From positions 7,106,798-7,170,797 of the forward strand of contig NC_054558.1 of assembly GCF_017654505.1 (NCBI RefSeq): a stretch of 64,000 nucleotides of DNA, given 5' to 3'. The notes under the pieces are model-generated. The model was not told the origin of the DNA and made no database searches. It saw only the letters and a program-made list of their open reading frames with translations. How positions within the stretch are numbered: the stretch's first letter is position 1; the number at the start of each line of letters is the position of its first letter. A program made the position numbers and the translations under genes. Shown here in pieces: positions 29,956 to 44,600 of the stretch. Source of the stretch: Polyodon spathula (Eukaryota; Chordata; Actinopteri; Acipenseriformes; Polyodontidae).

Positions 29956-31560
29956 CTGCAAGGAAATACAACAAGCAATCAGTACATTATATTATAATTC
30001 ACCACCTGCTCCCTCAGGCTGCTCCAAACCGGCCATTGACAGAGATTCACACTGCTTGTTTTGCATTAAGTCAATATCTGCACTCGTGACTTACACAAGA
30101 GAGGGGAAATTCATAAAAGAAAATTGAATTACTCATGTTAAGAGCCAACACAACACCACCAAAACATGTGCACGTGTAACATACAGCCTGCCTCACAGAA
30201 TCCCCCATGCTTCTACAGTGCTGGCCAGTGAAACGTTTACTATCAGCCCTCAGCCAAAGTCTGCCAGATCTGCTGTCTTACCCATTCTGACTGAAAGTGC
30301 CTTGCAAGAGGGAGATGCAGATTTCAAATATTACAGAATACATTTTAGTGAAACCATTTGCATCACATCTGTCATGACACGCGATACAGCCCATGTACAC
30401 AATAGGGCATGCTAGATATTGCTGGCGATTCTAGTTGTTTGTCTCTTTATACACCCACAACAGATGGAAAGCTGTGCCTTGCTGTAAATACAATGGGGTG
30501 AATGTGGACCCTTTGTGGCCGTACTCATTTACAGTGGAGCTCAGTTTTACCACTGGCCCCGAGCGATGGCTTTAAGATGTAATGCTCGCTCGCACGACAA
30601 GGTAATAAACATTTGCATTACAGGACAGATTTATGAGTGGGAGGCAGGTGAGAGGGTGGGGTTTTCAAAATACCTGCTGCATACAGTACCCTGGACGCCC
30701 CGAGGCAGCCATGTCCCCAACACCCACCTCCAAAAATTCATCACACCCAGTGCTATGAGCAGTAATCTGTGGGGTCAATTGAACCGTACAGCAGAGGAGT
30801 GAAATTATGTAACCGTTCTTCAAAACAAAAAAGGTCCCATCTACAATTGTACACGTACGCAGGACACTAAAGAGACTTCCATTACTGTCAGATGGTGTTT
30901 CGATGATATTTAAAAATACTGCTGCTCTAAATGTATTAATCTAGTGAGGGTTTCCGCCCTGGTGTTATTTACTGATCCACTTATTAACATGCATACTATA
31001 AAAAGAAAAAGGTGGCGATGTGTCAATCACGCACTCGCAAACAGACACATTTTCAGGAACACGCGCTTGTCTCCTCACTCTCACAAACACACGCACATGC
31101 AGAAAACCACTGTGCGATTACACACTGACAAAAATGTGACGTCTAACTCCTTTCCAAATGAAAACTGTGCCAGCATGCTTGCTGCCCTACACACACACAG
31201 CATGTGCCTGCAGCTTGCTTACAAACACACATATATCCACAACCTGCTGTATAACATAACTGCACCACATGGCAGCCCTTCTTCTTTGCTACAGACACAA
31301 ACACATTCATACTCTCAGGATAGATTAACAATTCCATTAGCGTGGTCTCTCCAAGCACGCACATACTGTACACACACCTCCACCAAACACACAAGCTGCT
31401 AGCTCCTACCAGCACTGCATTGCAGTAATCACTGACCTGCAGCTCCTTTATTCAGTTCACACCGCAGCTGCTAACCAGCTCTTAATGATAAACGTCTCCC
31501 TATTGCTGTTCATAACCCTGCAGAGGCAATGACTGACCTACCTACAAACCCAACTACCTA
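29956..31560 (-). other. plekha6: plekha6 5' intron (WW intron), left part
   Basis: No WW-type exon recognised. An interesting ATG-led donor-ended string at about 30710 is discussed under rejected items. Plus-strand ORFs near 30944-31402 are CA-rich low-complexity frames. Confidence 0.5.
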
Positions 31561-31561
31561 C

Positions 31562-31593
31562 CTCACTCTCCGGTCTGCGCGAAACTTCAGCAT
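31562..31593 (-). CDS. plekha6: Candidate alternative first coding exon of plekha6 (MLKFRADRR)
   Basis: The minus strand has AAGAAG-ATG then MLKFRADRR. Two overlapping donors follow: AGA|GTGAGG (exon end 31567, phase 0) and GAG|GTAGGT (exon end 31562, phase 2). The phase-2 site joins in frame to exon 1 or exon 2; the phase-0 site joins in frame to exon 3. Upstream lies CT-rich DNA that could be a 5' UTR. No homologue known to me, so this is a hypothesis. Confidence 0.25.
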
Positions 31594-31807
31594 CTTCTTC
31601 TTTTAATTACACAAACCAAAAAAATAAAAAATAAAAACAGACAAACAGATTGAAGGAGAGGAGGTTTAGATGGAACTGAGGATGGGACCTGTTTATCTGA
31701 ATTGTTACTGCTTGTCTTTCTTTATCTCCTTTGAGTTTGTGTGCTCCAGCCAGTCTCCCTTTCTCTCGTCTCTCCTGTCTCTCTCTCGCTCCCTCTCCCG
31801 CTTCACT

Positions 31808-31830
31808 CTCTCTCTCTCTCTCTCTCTCTA
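31808..31830. repeat. (CT)n tract
   Basis: Short CT microsatellite in a wider C/T-rich region (about 31740-31905) with a C-run near 31890. Confidence 0.85.
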
Positions 31831-31899
31831 GAACTGTGGGGCTCAGCTGAATTGGTTACTGGGTCTCTCAGTTTCTCTGTCTTTCTTGCCCCCCCCCCC

Positions 31900-34800
31900 C
31901 GTAGGGATCAGTGAAGAAGGGAGACACACATTGCAGGCCTGCAGATTGAGCCCCGTGTCTGGAGTAGAGCTACAGTAAGCTACAGACATGCAGGCAGGCA
32001 GGCAGACTGCGCTGTGTGAGGATTTGCAGCCCGGCCTACCTTAAAAGGGGACGGGGGTAAAGGTGGAGGACACAAATCAGTCAGGTGCTGTGCTTCCATC
32101 CTCCCTCCATCTCTCTCCCTCACAGGCTATAAGAGGACAGCTACTTGTAACACGCACAGGGGCTGGAGCACTAGAATTAAGCCCTGGCTCTCAGTGCTGG
32201 ATGTTATCAGTAATTTCAGGGGAGGGATACAGATCAAAAAGGGGGGTCGCCAGCACACACTGCTTAAAAATGATGTGGCTCCTAAATAATATGTTTGACG
32301 AGTGCAGGTCACTCCTAGGCCCAATTGTCTTGTCATTTCTGTACTTTATTAATCTGTCACAGATACCAAATCGTGTTTTCATTTCAACCAACACATACAC
32401 AACCACAAGCCTGTCTTTGCCTCAAAGCTGCACCCTTCCAATCTCCCTACCATACAAACCACTGGAAATCTGCCAGGCTCACAGAGCAGATGTGAGGGAG
32501 TTTAGAACGGAGAACATATCATCCATACATCACCCTGACCTCCAGAAAGTAAAATAGGGACAGTGTACACAATGTCTTACTGGGGGCTAGTGAATATATC
32601 TCAGCACTTCTTATACTAACTACGTACCTGTAGTTTCATATCATATTATGCGTGCTCTCAGTCTATGTGAATTGGCTACAGGGTCGGCTTCTGAAAAGGT
32701 CGCTGAAGCGGAGTTTCTGTAGTGAAATCACAGAAATGACAGCTGCACACCCCTCGCTGCCACTTCAGAAATTTAGGCTTTTAGGTGTCTTTAAGAATCA
32801 TCCCATGGTTGAAACAGGACTTTACTGAGTGATCCTGGTAAGAAGTGACCTGAACAGAATCAGAGAATGATAGAGGACTCCTCTCCCTCACACACTCTCA
32901 GTGCCTGGCCCTGCAGAACTTGTTTGGCGATTTTGAATGCTATTTATCACAGACCCTCCATTGCCTCACGGCGCTGCACAGATAGCTCCTCTTCACCTTC
33001 CCCAGTAGTTCATCCTTAGCCTGTTGTTTTTTAAGAGACCGCCTCCCTTCTGTGCCTCTTTACCTCAGCCTTCCTACCACATGTTGGGGCTTTTCTTATT
33101 TCCTAACTGGATGTATTTTTAGCCAAATGAAAAACTTCTCAACAAAGCACTCCAGCCCCAGTGTTTCCCATCCTCTGTGGGCAGGAATCTCAAACTCAAT
33201 TACATCTCGGAAACGAAGAGATCCTTGTTATTCTAGCAGGATCATATGACTTCTTTCAAGTCAGTCGGGGGCCATACAACAGAAAAAAAATAAAATAAAC
33301 TGACCACATTTAGTTTTTTGTTCAACATATCAGACTCAAAAAGACGTCCATTACTAAGCTGTATTACTGTATTGAAATGGCTGTCTCTTGGATCCCCAGT
33401 ACTGAATTCTCTGTATTTGACAACTCAGTGATACATTCCAATCCTCTACACAGTGTTTTGAAGCTGTGCTGCATTGCATTAGATGGAATATACTTCCAAC
33501 CCGATTTTCTATATGGTCCACATAATTGCTACTTGTAAGGCTCTCATCATGACAAGGCAGTCTCCTCTCCCTCTCCCACACTGTGCTCTTTATGCCCCAG
33601 CTGTACACGCAGGTTTTGGGTTGTGTGTTTCTCTTTGTTTCTTGAAAGCCGTTGACAGGGAGGGGTGGACTGTATTTTAGTCTCAGGTAGGTGTGCCTCT
33701 GGTAAGGAAACAACATGTTTATTTCCCAAGCTTCCCCAGGAACGAATCCACGGGCCTCAACTGTTATGTAACAAGCTATATATCTCCCTGTCATGCCCAA
33801 GCACCTCTGCGGTAAATTAGGATTCCTGCATCTCCGTGCTGAATTGCATTGGCTCAGGAGGGACAGAGAGAGACAAACAGAGATAGAGAGACGTGCATCT
33901 GTATGTTAACAGGATAACAGCAACATTGTCTTAATATTTGTGTATGCACTACCTGTTTAGAAATGTTTTTAGAAATGACTGCTAGGGGTGTTTAGATACA
34001 ATTTCCAAATGGATTCTATTTGTAAACTGCTTGCACACTAATTAATTGACTGACCAGCGATTCTGCTGTGCTTTGCTCTGAATCATCTGAATTATTATCC
34101 AGTTACAGCACCATTACATTGTAATGGGTTCTCGCACTGAATCCCAGTGCGTTCTCAACGCACAGTGACACCCGGCATTCCGATAAAGTAGGGCTCATCA
34201 TTTATTTATACACTACACTGATCTGAACCTCTTGTGCAGGATGAATACAATGTAAAAAACATAAGCTGAAATAGCATCCTCGGGCCCCGCACTTAGCAGG
34301 AAGGATGCAAGATGCACGCTCTTTCCCCCATTCCCTTCTGTCTGCTCACTAGGTTATGTAACTGCCTATTCAGGAGTGCTGCTATCTCTCTCCACCCTCT
34401 CTGAGAAATCAGTGGTGGTGGCGAAGAACAGAACCAGACATACCATCTCTGAACTTGTCAGGGAGGAGTTGGTACCTTCATACGAGGTAGCAAGCTTTTT
34501 TTAAATTCTTTCTTCTTTCTGCTTCTCTTCAGCTGGCTTCCGTCCAGAAGGAGAGGCTTCGCTGTCCTACGGTCACCTTGAACTGAAAGCTTGCAGCGGG
34601 GAGCTCGCTGTAACCTACACCAGCAAGCCCAGAGACATCCACCCAAACACATCGAACCCTGGTGCAGTCACAACAACCTGCAGACTGCCACGCTCAGCTG
34701 GGACCTCACTTCAGCTCCCACCGCTGCCTGAGTCTATCAGCCAGGTGGGCCGTGAACGACAGCGCTGTGCTATTCCATCAGTGTCACTGCTAGGTCATCA

Positions 34801-37800
34801 GGGGACTGTGGTCTCAGCACCAAGTATAAAGCCAGCCCCTCGTGGTGTAAGCCTGTGTTCTTGCATTCTGTTTGGCCAACCAAAGAGCTCACAGGAAGAC
34901 ATACTGTACAATTAAAGATAGAGAAAACATAACATATCAACATGCATCTATTAGTGAGAGAATATTACTGCACTGTTCTTTCCATGTGGCTCTGGACCTG
35001 TCCCTTTGCGTGGCTCCACCTCTAACCCAAGTGCTCCCCTCCAGACACTGCATGTGTTGTAAAGCTGTCAGGATCTCCTGGACAGACAACACTGTTGTTT
35101 GTTTAATGCAAAGCCTTCCCGGAGTACCTGCATCTTGACTCCCTCAAACATGCTCTCTAAATCCCAGGCCAAGACCAAGACTTCTCAATGAGCCGCCGGA
35201 GGTCATCCTGACGCTGTGTGGATGGCACGACAACTGCAGCAGAGCAAACTCCCACAGCGGTGCAGAAATTCACTTCAAAAGTTGAAAGGAGGGCAGACTG
35301 CCAGTTAAGATCGGATCTGAGATCAAACCTGTTCCTTTCATGTAGCGGCAAACTGCGTCAGTCATGGAATCAGCTGAGGCTCCTCAGTCCTCAGCCAGCC
35401 TCTGAACCCCCCACTGCCTAGATGTTTCAGCTATTCAAGGTGAGCTCAGACACAGACAACACGAGCATCTTTTCAGAAATCGCTCAGTTGCGTTCTCACA
35501 CTCACAATATCAGAACCTGTGCAATTTAAAACCCATATATGACTTGTTTGATTTACAGGAACTAGATTATTGTTCGGCAAATACATTGCAACGAATCACT
35601 AGGAGTTTATTGCAACAGCCATTTTAGATTCACAATGTAAGAGCAGGACAGTAGGGAACAAGTTGTTTATTTAAATACCAACACAGTCCAAGTCAAAAAA
35701 GCATTATTTCATTCAACTTCATGCATTTCTGCAGTTTTATTTTTTGTTGTTACAATTCATTTTCTGCATACCGATTGTGCTACGAATACCATGACGTGCG
35801 GCTCCTTTGACAGTGTCACAGAGGAATGTGTTACAGAGCAACGGCAGTGCTGAATTCCATTGTGACAATCAGCTCTAGATCTCACACAGTACCTCGACAC
35901 AGAGGCAGTCTACCGGCATACACATTGCAAACCTTAGGGAGATAAGTTGGGTGTAATTCTCTACTGGGACGGTAATCTTAAAGTTCATGGGGTCTATTTA
36001 CTGATCTGAAACAATAGCAGATCTTTATGACAGGGATTACTGAAGGCCACACCTATATACCACACTTTGTTTTCACGAAAATGAAATCACCCCTGTAATG
36101 GTGCTTACGTGCCATTACGGGTAAATTACCAGACTGTCTTACCAGTGCGTTGAGATGTAGCAGCACCTAAAGACTAGTATCAGAGTAAAGCACTGCTCAA
36201 GGTTTATGAATCTCGTATACTGTGCAGTTGCCATAGTTTACCCTGGTTTGCCATGCTTACACTAATATGCCTCACTATTCTTTACCATGCCTTTGCTATG
36301 CTTTTACCATGGTCAACTTTTATAAAGGATACTTCACTCCTTGATCAAGAACTTTGTTGGTTTAAAAAGGCCCCTTCTTGGTACCTTGATATTACCTAAG
36401 GAGAGTATATTGGAAACTAGATCATTGAGATGGTTCAGATATTGTTAGGAGATTATAATAGCCTGGCTAGGCTAAGAGCTGTGTATATATGTACATGTAA
36501 TGGACTACAGGATATCAGCTGTGGGTGTGTACGATGTCACGGAGCAACAACGTGATCTTAGCTACGGCTCTCTTTCAAAACAGAACGTAATGGGATTTCC
36601 AAGTTAAGTAAAGGTTTTGAATCTGCCCCCGGCCCCCTTAAAAATCACCTCAAACATGCAATCCCTCAGCATTCCTGAAACTGTTCCGATATCTTTCATT
36701 AAGAGCATTCCGAAAGTGCGCCGACATTCCGAACACACGCCACTAAAGGTTAATGACAGACTGCAAAACAGGTAGGCGACGTGAAGGCGCTGGGACGCTC
36801 TCTAGTGTGTGCACTGTACAGTATGCTCTACATGAGCACCAGCTATACAGACCAGCTCTTTTAAAGTAGTGGGTGCAAACGTCTAGACTGAAGCTCATAT
36901 ACAGTTCAAATTGACTAAGGTACTATTATTAGTATTATTAATTTCAATGAAGGAAGGTGACAAATACACCATCACTATTCTTCATACCAAGGTAGTGCCT
37001 CAGTGTTATAATTGGATTTCTATAACAGGTATAACATTGTTTAAACAACAGGTATTGAGAACAACCTGTCATGGACACTAGAGACTAATCCACCCAGAAA
37101 GTAGACGGGGTGGATAAGCAACAGTGCCAGAGCAGGTGGGGTTTGCTGGAAAACAGAAACCTTGTCACGTTCCGAAATCTCAAGCATGGAATTCACAAAA
37201 TTAGAGTGTTCCACATGCAGACATGCCCCCTTTCCCCAAACATTAACCAGGGCCATGGATCCTTTAGGAATGCAGAGTAAATGTACACGTACTTAAATCA
37301 GCTGGGTTCACCTTGGACGACCTTAGATAATGTGAACGTGTAATCAGTAATGATAAAATCTTATTGTGGTTTGCCTACTAAAACAGTTGCCAGTTCTGTA
37401 CCTGGCTGTAACCTAAGGTTCTCCTATTCTAGACAAGTTGTAACTCCATTCCAGTTGCTGCAAGCGAATACAGAAGCTCCTGTATCATCAGCCTCTACAA
37501 GTCCTGACTGACTCCCTGCCAAAGGAATTCAGTGACTTGGACAGATTCTCCAAGACAACACCATGTGTGCACCACCATGTGTACTGAAGCACTCTTAAAT
37601 CTTATTTCTCGTGTGAAATGTGCAAACTGGACAGAAGCAGCTTTACCAGCTCCCAGACCCCGCTGCAAAGCTCATTCGATGTGCCCGTTTATGAGAGTGA
37701 TACATTCCTAACAAATAAGTCACAAGAAAAGAGCAGATCAGGTGCTGATTTATGTTTTTAGGCTCAATACCAGAAACAAAACTAAACAGGATTGAAAAAA

Positions 37801-39120
37801 AAAAAAGATAAAAAGGTAACAGTGTCTTGTTATCATAAACAACGCTTGTAACTTTTATCAACTCTGCTGCTCCTCTCCCACAGGAAACACCGGACGCTGT
37901 GGATACAGTTACACACACTGTTACATATTGCTCCTGTTTGTATTCTTTCCAGCTGCACTCATTAACTGTAAAGGTATTCCATACTGCATACATGCATTGA
38001 TCCCCACAGCCAGAAGAGTTATAACGAAATGCATGTCTTACATTAAAAGATTAAAAAAATAAATAAATAAATTGCGTTTCGCAAAAAATCGGCTTAAACC
38101 AGCGAGGTCTGCATTGTAAGTTTTGCCCGTGCTTTTCTATACTAGCCAGGAATATTCCACAGTCGCACACATCCGCAGCCCCACCCTACAGCACACATTG
38201 CACACCCTTGTATGCAGCCAGGTACCACGCTGTTTGGCTGAGGATCTGAGTTCAAACACCTGCGGTGTAAATCACATTGACTGTAATTATGTAGAACACT
38301 GAAAGAAGTCATTTTCATAAAAGGAGCTGTGTAGCAATTTGTACACTGCTTCAATCCTCAATCATGTTTGTTTTATTATTATTTCTTTAAAATATATAAA
38401 GAAAAATCTTAATAAAATCACCTTTAATTTTTTATATTTTGCAGTCCATTGTCAGTAGACTGACAAGTACCCTACTACCTGTATTTACACTTTTGTACTG
38501 CCCATAAAGTCCAAAATAAGGCATAATACTGCAGTCTATGTTTAAGGCAGACACAGTACTCTTGCCTGTCACTCACCAGACACAGTGGTTGTACAGTTCA
38601 AGTTCCGGGTCTCTCTGCGTTCTGCCTCGCTCCTCTTATTTGTTTAAAACTACCTCTCAGGAGTCCTGCGGGGAGGGAGGGGCTGTCAACAGTGAAGCTG
38701 CACCCACCCGCCAGCACCCCCCACAACCAACCAAACAAGACCAGCGGAGCAGCAAAAGATTCACTTTGAAGCACATGTCTGTAATGAACTGGATTTACTG
38801 ATTGAGCCATTTTAAATACATTTTTGAAACAGCCGCATTTGCGAATGCACAATCCCACTGACAAGCAATGCACCCGTATCCAGAGGAAAATGTTTTAATC
38901 CCTTCAAAAAATCTAATGAACGAGTAATACAACCAAACTGCTACACTAAAACCTTCATTTGTGTTTTTTTGGCAGGTTTCTGTATTTTAGCACTGACCTT
39001 GTCAATCAAGTGAACCGTGTAGTCACGTTGGAAAACCGATCGCCTCCCTCTTTATTAGTGATACGGTAAACATGTCAAGTTTTTTTGAAAGCTCTAACCT
39101 TCTTCGTCAAGTCACCTCTC
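31900..39120. other. plekha6 5' intronic/upstream DNA without recognised genes
   Basis: About 7 kb of mixed DNA. Near 36235-36315 several TTACCATGC/TTTGCCATGC phrases recur, probably a degraded repeat. ORFs on both strands are short and show no family features. Confidence 0.45.
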
Positions 39121-39136
39121 CTCCCGTACAATGGTA

Positions 39137-39138
<2 letters not shown>

Positions 39139-39210
<72 letters not shown>
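39139..39210. repeat. (AT)n microsatellite
   Basis: Uninterrupted AT tract of about 36 units. Confidence 0.97.
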
Positions 39211-39213
<3 letters not shown>

Positions 39214-41581
39214 CTACTGCCACACAGTAGTCCGCAATACCCAATTAAACACAATAACCCAAACAGTGATTGCAGACAATGAGCAAGCTGCTTCAGCTAG
39301 AACAGTCTCACTGGTAGAGTGTGGCTGTTTTCAAACAGCAAAATCAAATGAAAAATAACTTGACACAGGCTAATTTCAAAAGATTCTCTTTAATCCAGGG
39401 AACTACATGCCAGGGGACTGCCACCACAAACACCCCCTCCTTCCCTTTAGCTTCTATAAATCACAGCCTGCTCTCAGTGAGTCTGGTTACTGTTGCTGAT
39501 GTCCTGTCTCTGTGCGTTTTGCAAATGTTTAAGCAGTTATGAGGTTTTGGGGTTTTTTTGCAATAACACTGTAGTTTACTTCTCCTGTCTTTTCGTTTCT
39601 GCCTCGCTGCGTGATGCGCTGAACTCAGGACCGCACAGCAAACTGCTGCACGCTCAGTTTTCCTCTGAGTCCAGTCAGAATGCCTAAAAAACAATACCTT
39701 GCCAAGCACAGTAAGAGTTTCCCTCCTTCCACTTCTGTATGATGATAACCTAGAGTCACCATTGCATATATATCACAGACATGCACATGCAACACATTGA
39801 GTAACATGCTTAAAAAAAAACACAGGACAAACCTTTCAGCAGGCTCTCTCTCGCTCTCTCCTTCCTCTCTCTACCTCCCTCCCTCTGGCTCTCTGCACCT
39901 CAAGAAAAATGCAGGACCAGTCCAGTATGTGAGGAATTTAAACAAAAACACTGAAACAACCCCTTTGTTGCTGCAATTTCTTTTCTTCTTGAACAGCTGA
40001 ACTTTCACACATATGGATTGGATTCCCGAGCAGCTGGACTGGAGCTAAAGGCAGCAGTCATGTTTCCAGACTGCCTGTTCTACACACAAACACTACTTCT
40101 CAACACACATTCCCTTCAATGATTAACTGATAGAGAGATAGGTCAGTCAGTAACCCCTTCAGCGCTGCACCTGAACAGATGTGCTGGCTCTCAGCTAAGA
40201 CAAGGCAGTGTTGTGTTATTCTGAGTGTATCTGAAGGTGGATTGAAGAAGAGGTGGGTAGATTAAACTTTCTGCATTTTTATGACTTGCTTGTTAAATAT
40301 TTGAAAAACCACTGCTTGAGATGGATTCTGGGGCAAAAATGAAAAAGTTCCTATTTGTTCAAATAACAGAATTTAGAAAAGTGGCTGTATTAAAAAAAGG
40401 CAAAGATCAGTAATGCAGAAATTATCTTAAAAGAAAATAAAGAGCACACCTACATTAAAAATTAGTTACAGCACTATTTAAAATGTTAGAAGAAAAGTTG
40501 CTCACTCCCATCAATCTGCAAAGCCTCCTGCACCTACCTTTTTCACACAGGTTTTGTACAGATGAACATTATTCACAGTGTTTTAAGGGACTGGTGTAGA
40601 GTGCAGTTTAATAATTTAATAATAATGAATGAAAAAGTATTGCCAGTACTAATAAACATACACCTACAACAACTAGTACTAATGCGACAACTAAACAAAC
40701 ACCAAATAAACAACGAAGGCAAATAAAAGTCTCCCTCCTAGGACAATGAGACCTGGTTCCCCCGACACCTCCGCACAATGTGGAAGCTTTGAAGGTCAAC
40801 GGCAGTTTGCGTGATGCACTGCCAGAGAAGCCCAGACTGGAAGAACGTGTAAAGTGTTCACAAAGCACAGTGCGTGTCTCGGTGATTACAGAGGGGTTCG
40901 AAGCCTGTTCAAACACCCAGTCCGACCAAGTCTCTGCCCAAGACTAAATTGACGGTTGGTTGCTTCTGTGAGCTGCTGCATTAGATTTATGATGTAATCT
41001 TTAAAATTACACCGTTGAGGGAATTTTTGAAGTCGTGCTTTTCTCCCTAGTCACTATTTGCTGTCTACTTTGTAGTTATTATTATTTTTTTTATTTACTG
41101 TCTACATTTACAATAAACAGCAAAGGGGTTTTATTATTAACAAGTGCAGGTTTGCTGAGGTGGCACTGAGAAGGTTATGGAAACACATTCCTCTCACCAG
41201 TGTGCTGATGTTTGTACAGTATAGAGGCAGCTTAGAGCTCTGGAGAACACACTGAATTCAAGCCACCTGAATCACACCTGAATAGGGCTGTAATGGGCTT
41301 GCCAGTTGTTAAGTCTTTCAACACTGCTTACCTGCCACAGGACTATAAAGGTCAACTGCATTCAAAACTGCAGTATAGGGAAGATAACGGCAGGTGAAAC
41401 AGCAGATCAGTATTCCTGCATCTGCCTACTGTTGTATATATTCACGCTTATTATAATAGACTGAAGCCATTTAATTGGTTATCACAGGGTTATTATATTT
41501 CTGTTTCAGTGCTTTAAGAATTGAGGTTGCTGTCTGGGCAGTCAAAATGTTTGCCACAGTATGCTTTAAAATTGTATGTAC

Positions 41582-41616
<35 letters not shown>

Positions 41617-44600
41617 CAGCAACAATCATAATTCTATTTAGAAAGTAATTTGTTGTAAAACACTAGAACAAAATCACTGTTTTCCTAGTCTGTGTTGTTC
41701 ACATCGCAATTTCTTTTATAATAGTCCCTCTTTCTGAGGTAAGGCATCTGAGAGTGCTTTTGAAAACCATTCCCACACAAAATGCATTCATCAGTGCAGA
41801 CAGACAAATGAGAAAGCCATAATGCTTCAGCAGCACCCCACACAAAAACAACAGAGATGCAAACAATTTCATGTTGATTTTATTCCTAGCTTTTTCATGT
41901 TTGGTGCCAGTTGTTGGTTATTAGGGCTGTGTTTAGTAATTGTCTATCTGAGATGCTGCCAAGCATTGCCAGCCCAATGGATTGATCCCTCTATCCAGCA
42001 GAGCTCAATCCTCTTTGCTTTCAGCTGGCTTGAGTGGTGAAGTCCACTGGTCTCCCCTGCAAGGACATTGTATGCCATGCCAAGCAGGCTGCAGCTGCAG
42101 GGGCAGAGCGGGACCCAAACAAGAAAGGGAGGGAGAGGACAGGGTGTTCCTCCACCAGCCTGGACCGTGAGCAGATCAGAACATGAGTAAAAGGGCAAAG
42201 ACACAAACACCTGATCCAACATTACTACCCGGGGCAACTGGAGAATTCCAGAAGACCATTCTGGATTAAACGTTGGTGTACACGCATTACTAAGTTGAAA
42301 TAAGCAGTAGCGCTGTACAGTATATCTCATGATCTTAAAAGAGCCACGTAATATAGTCATCTTACTGTTCAGTTTCACTGGGTGAATCAGAAAACACCCC
42401 CTGTGTCCTCAATAGAGCTCTAGAACATGTCATCTCTCTAAGCACCACTGGTATATCAGAGTGTAACTATGAAACTGTCCTCTGGCAACACTGATACTTC
42501 AGGCCAGTACTAAGTTGCTTGTTAAACTGCAGTATTGTCTATTTCTTAATATTTTAGCATGCATGAAATGAAAAGATGCAGTGGTACATTACAAAACAGA
42601 GGGGGTGAGCCTTATGCACCACGTTTTACAGTAGATGATACGAAGGGCAGACAGACAGCACATCAGTCCACGTCTCACAATAGAAAGCTTTATTTCAGGT
42701 CCAGCTCCCAGCTGGTTTATCTGCCTCTGCTCCACACACAGCTGGTATGTTTACAAACACGCCATTGCCAGACTCAAGGACTCGGAAACTCTTGGCAGGG
42801 ATCCCCCGGCAACACAACAGCAACAGAAAAACTGGAACTTGTGTTAGGGTATGTCTGTCTGTAACATTCCAGTGCGTCCATTTACTGAATCTGAGTCAGA
42901 GAAACGAAGTAAAAGTCAAGACTAACTTTATCACAGTTTGTACACAGTATGTTCAATTCAATTTCTAAAGCTATTCTTTGTCTGATGGCCCCAATGCTTT
43001 GCATTGCAATTCTTCTCTCTCAATATACTTTGTCCATTCATTTTGGGTGCAGTTATAAGGGCAAGGTTTCAACATGGGGTTTCAATAGGTGGTCTCTGAT
43101 ATTTGGTATAGAGTGGGATCCTTGACCTGATCCTGCACTGAAGTTATATGGCGAACACTGGGGGTGGGGGGTGGGGGGGTAGTAGTTTCCTTAACAGTGT
43201 AACTAACAGAAATGTGATAAAATTGTCAACTTTTTTGACGAAAAAGCCAATGTCTCTCCGTCTTTAGTGTCACATGACGCTGACCAACGCTGCTAATCAC
43301 TGATTGATTGATTGACTGATTTAAGGCTAATATAAGGAATTTTAACTGACTCAAAGAACTGACTCTTAATCTTATAAAATTTCCAGCACCAGATTTGAAG
43401 CTGGAAGATCAGTAATTATTTTTTTTTTTTTTTAATATTAGCTTCCTGTAAATACCTGTACATGAAAATCAGTCTCCCAGGTCATTTTTGGGGGTTTTTG
43501 ATTTTTTTGGTTTTTTGTACCAATTCCTGGACAGTTGTTTGACTACTTTCAAACACATGGGTACTCTGGGCTGGGTTGATTTGCCCAAAACTGGGATTAA
43601 ACTTGTCTGCATCACCACTTTCGTTATGTCAGAACGGCTCTGGCTGAACCATGTGTTAGTAATCCGAGTATCAGCCTGCCACCCTATCACACAGCAGGAA
43701 CGATGGACATTGCAAACATCACTCCATGCAGCATCACTCTCTCAAGTTCTGTACAACAAACTGAGGTACCTAGGGACTGCCACCCAAGGAAATCTGCTCT
43801 CCCACTCCCACTCCCAGATAAATATGTTTGTTCTGGAAGAGAAACCGTCCATCTGGAGAGGGAGATAGAGACAGATCTAGCAGCTGGAAAACTTCACACT
43901 AATCTTGCATCACCCACACAACCCTACATACACACACTCGAGTTGAGTGACCAGACCAGACCAGACCAGGCTGCAGAAAAGGGGCTTTTTACACTGATTT
44001 TTATTTATTGGTTTCAGGTCATCAGCTTACGAGAACTAGTAGTCACCCCTTCCGTCTCAGCCAATCAAAACACTTCATTAGCAAACAGTCTGATAAATCT
44101 TAGTTTGTCAGAGCAAGATGTGCCTTCTCAAGGACAAACAGCAACTGGAACAAATTCAACATCAACCACATTTTTCACTGGGGAGGGGGTTTGTAATACT
44201 GTCAGGGAATACAGCTTTGAATTGTCATCAAAATATGCACAGTATTTATCTTCCTCCTTTTTTAAATAAAGATGATTTATTAATATTTGTCTTCAACACA
44301 ACCAAAGTGCAACTAGTCATTAATAAATGGACAATAGGAAACTCGATCCAGTATGTGTTATTAATTTACAGTGACAGTGCTGGAGGGCAGAGAATGAAGA
44401 GTTGAGGAAGAGAACTGGGTTCCATTACCATGTGCTCTGCAGGGCAACTACTGTTACCTCTCTAATGAAACTTGGATCTCCCCCCCTCCCTCATTTTACC
44501 TGCAAGCCCTCCCTCTCCTTCGTCTTTGCAATGGAAACAGCACATCATTAAAACGCTGGCTTTCTCAAAAAAGAAAAAAAAAAAACAGCTGGTGTGAAGA

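Noticed and set aside
30680..30720. Minus-strand ATGGCTGCCTCGGGGCG... (MAASGRPGYCMQQ) ending at a GTATTT donor, possible first exon
   Set aside because: The donor is weak and the phase (0) does not fit the WW exon or exon 2. It could only join exon 3, and nothing else supports it.
38142..38260. tRNA-like B box (GAGTTCAAACACC)
   Set aside because: No A box or cloverleaf at the right distance.
40894..40904. Perfect B-box match GGTTCGAAGCC
   Set aside because: No partner A box upstream on either strand; isolated match is not a tRNA gene.
43703..44269. 188-codon plus-strand ORF, longest non-repeat frame outside plekha6
   Set aside because: No domain, signal, coiled coil or family resemblance; composition looks like translated non-coding DNA.
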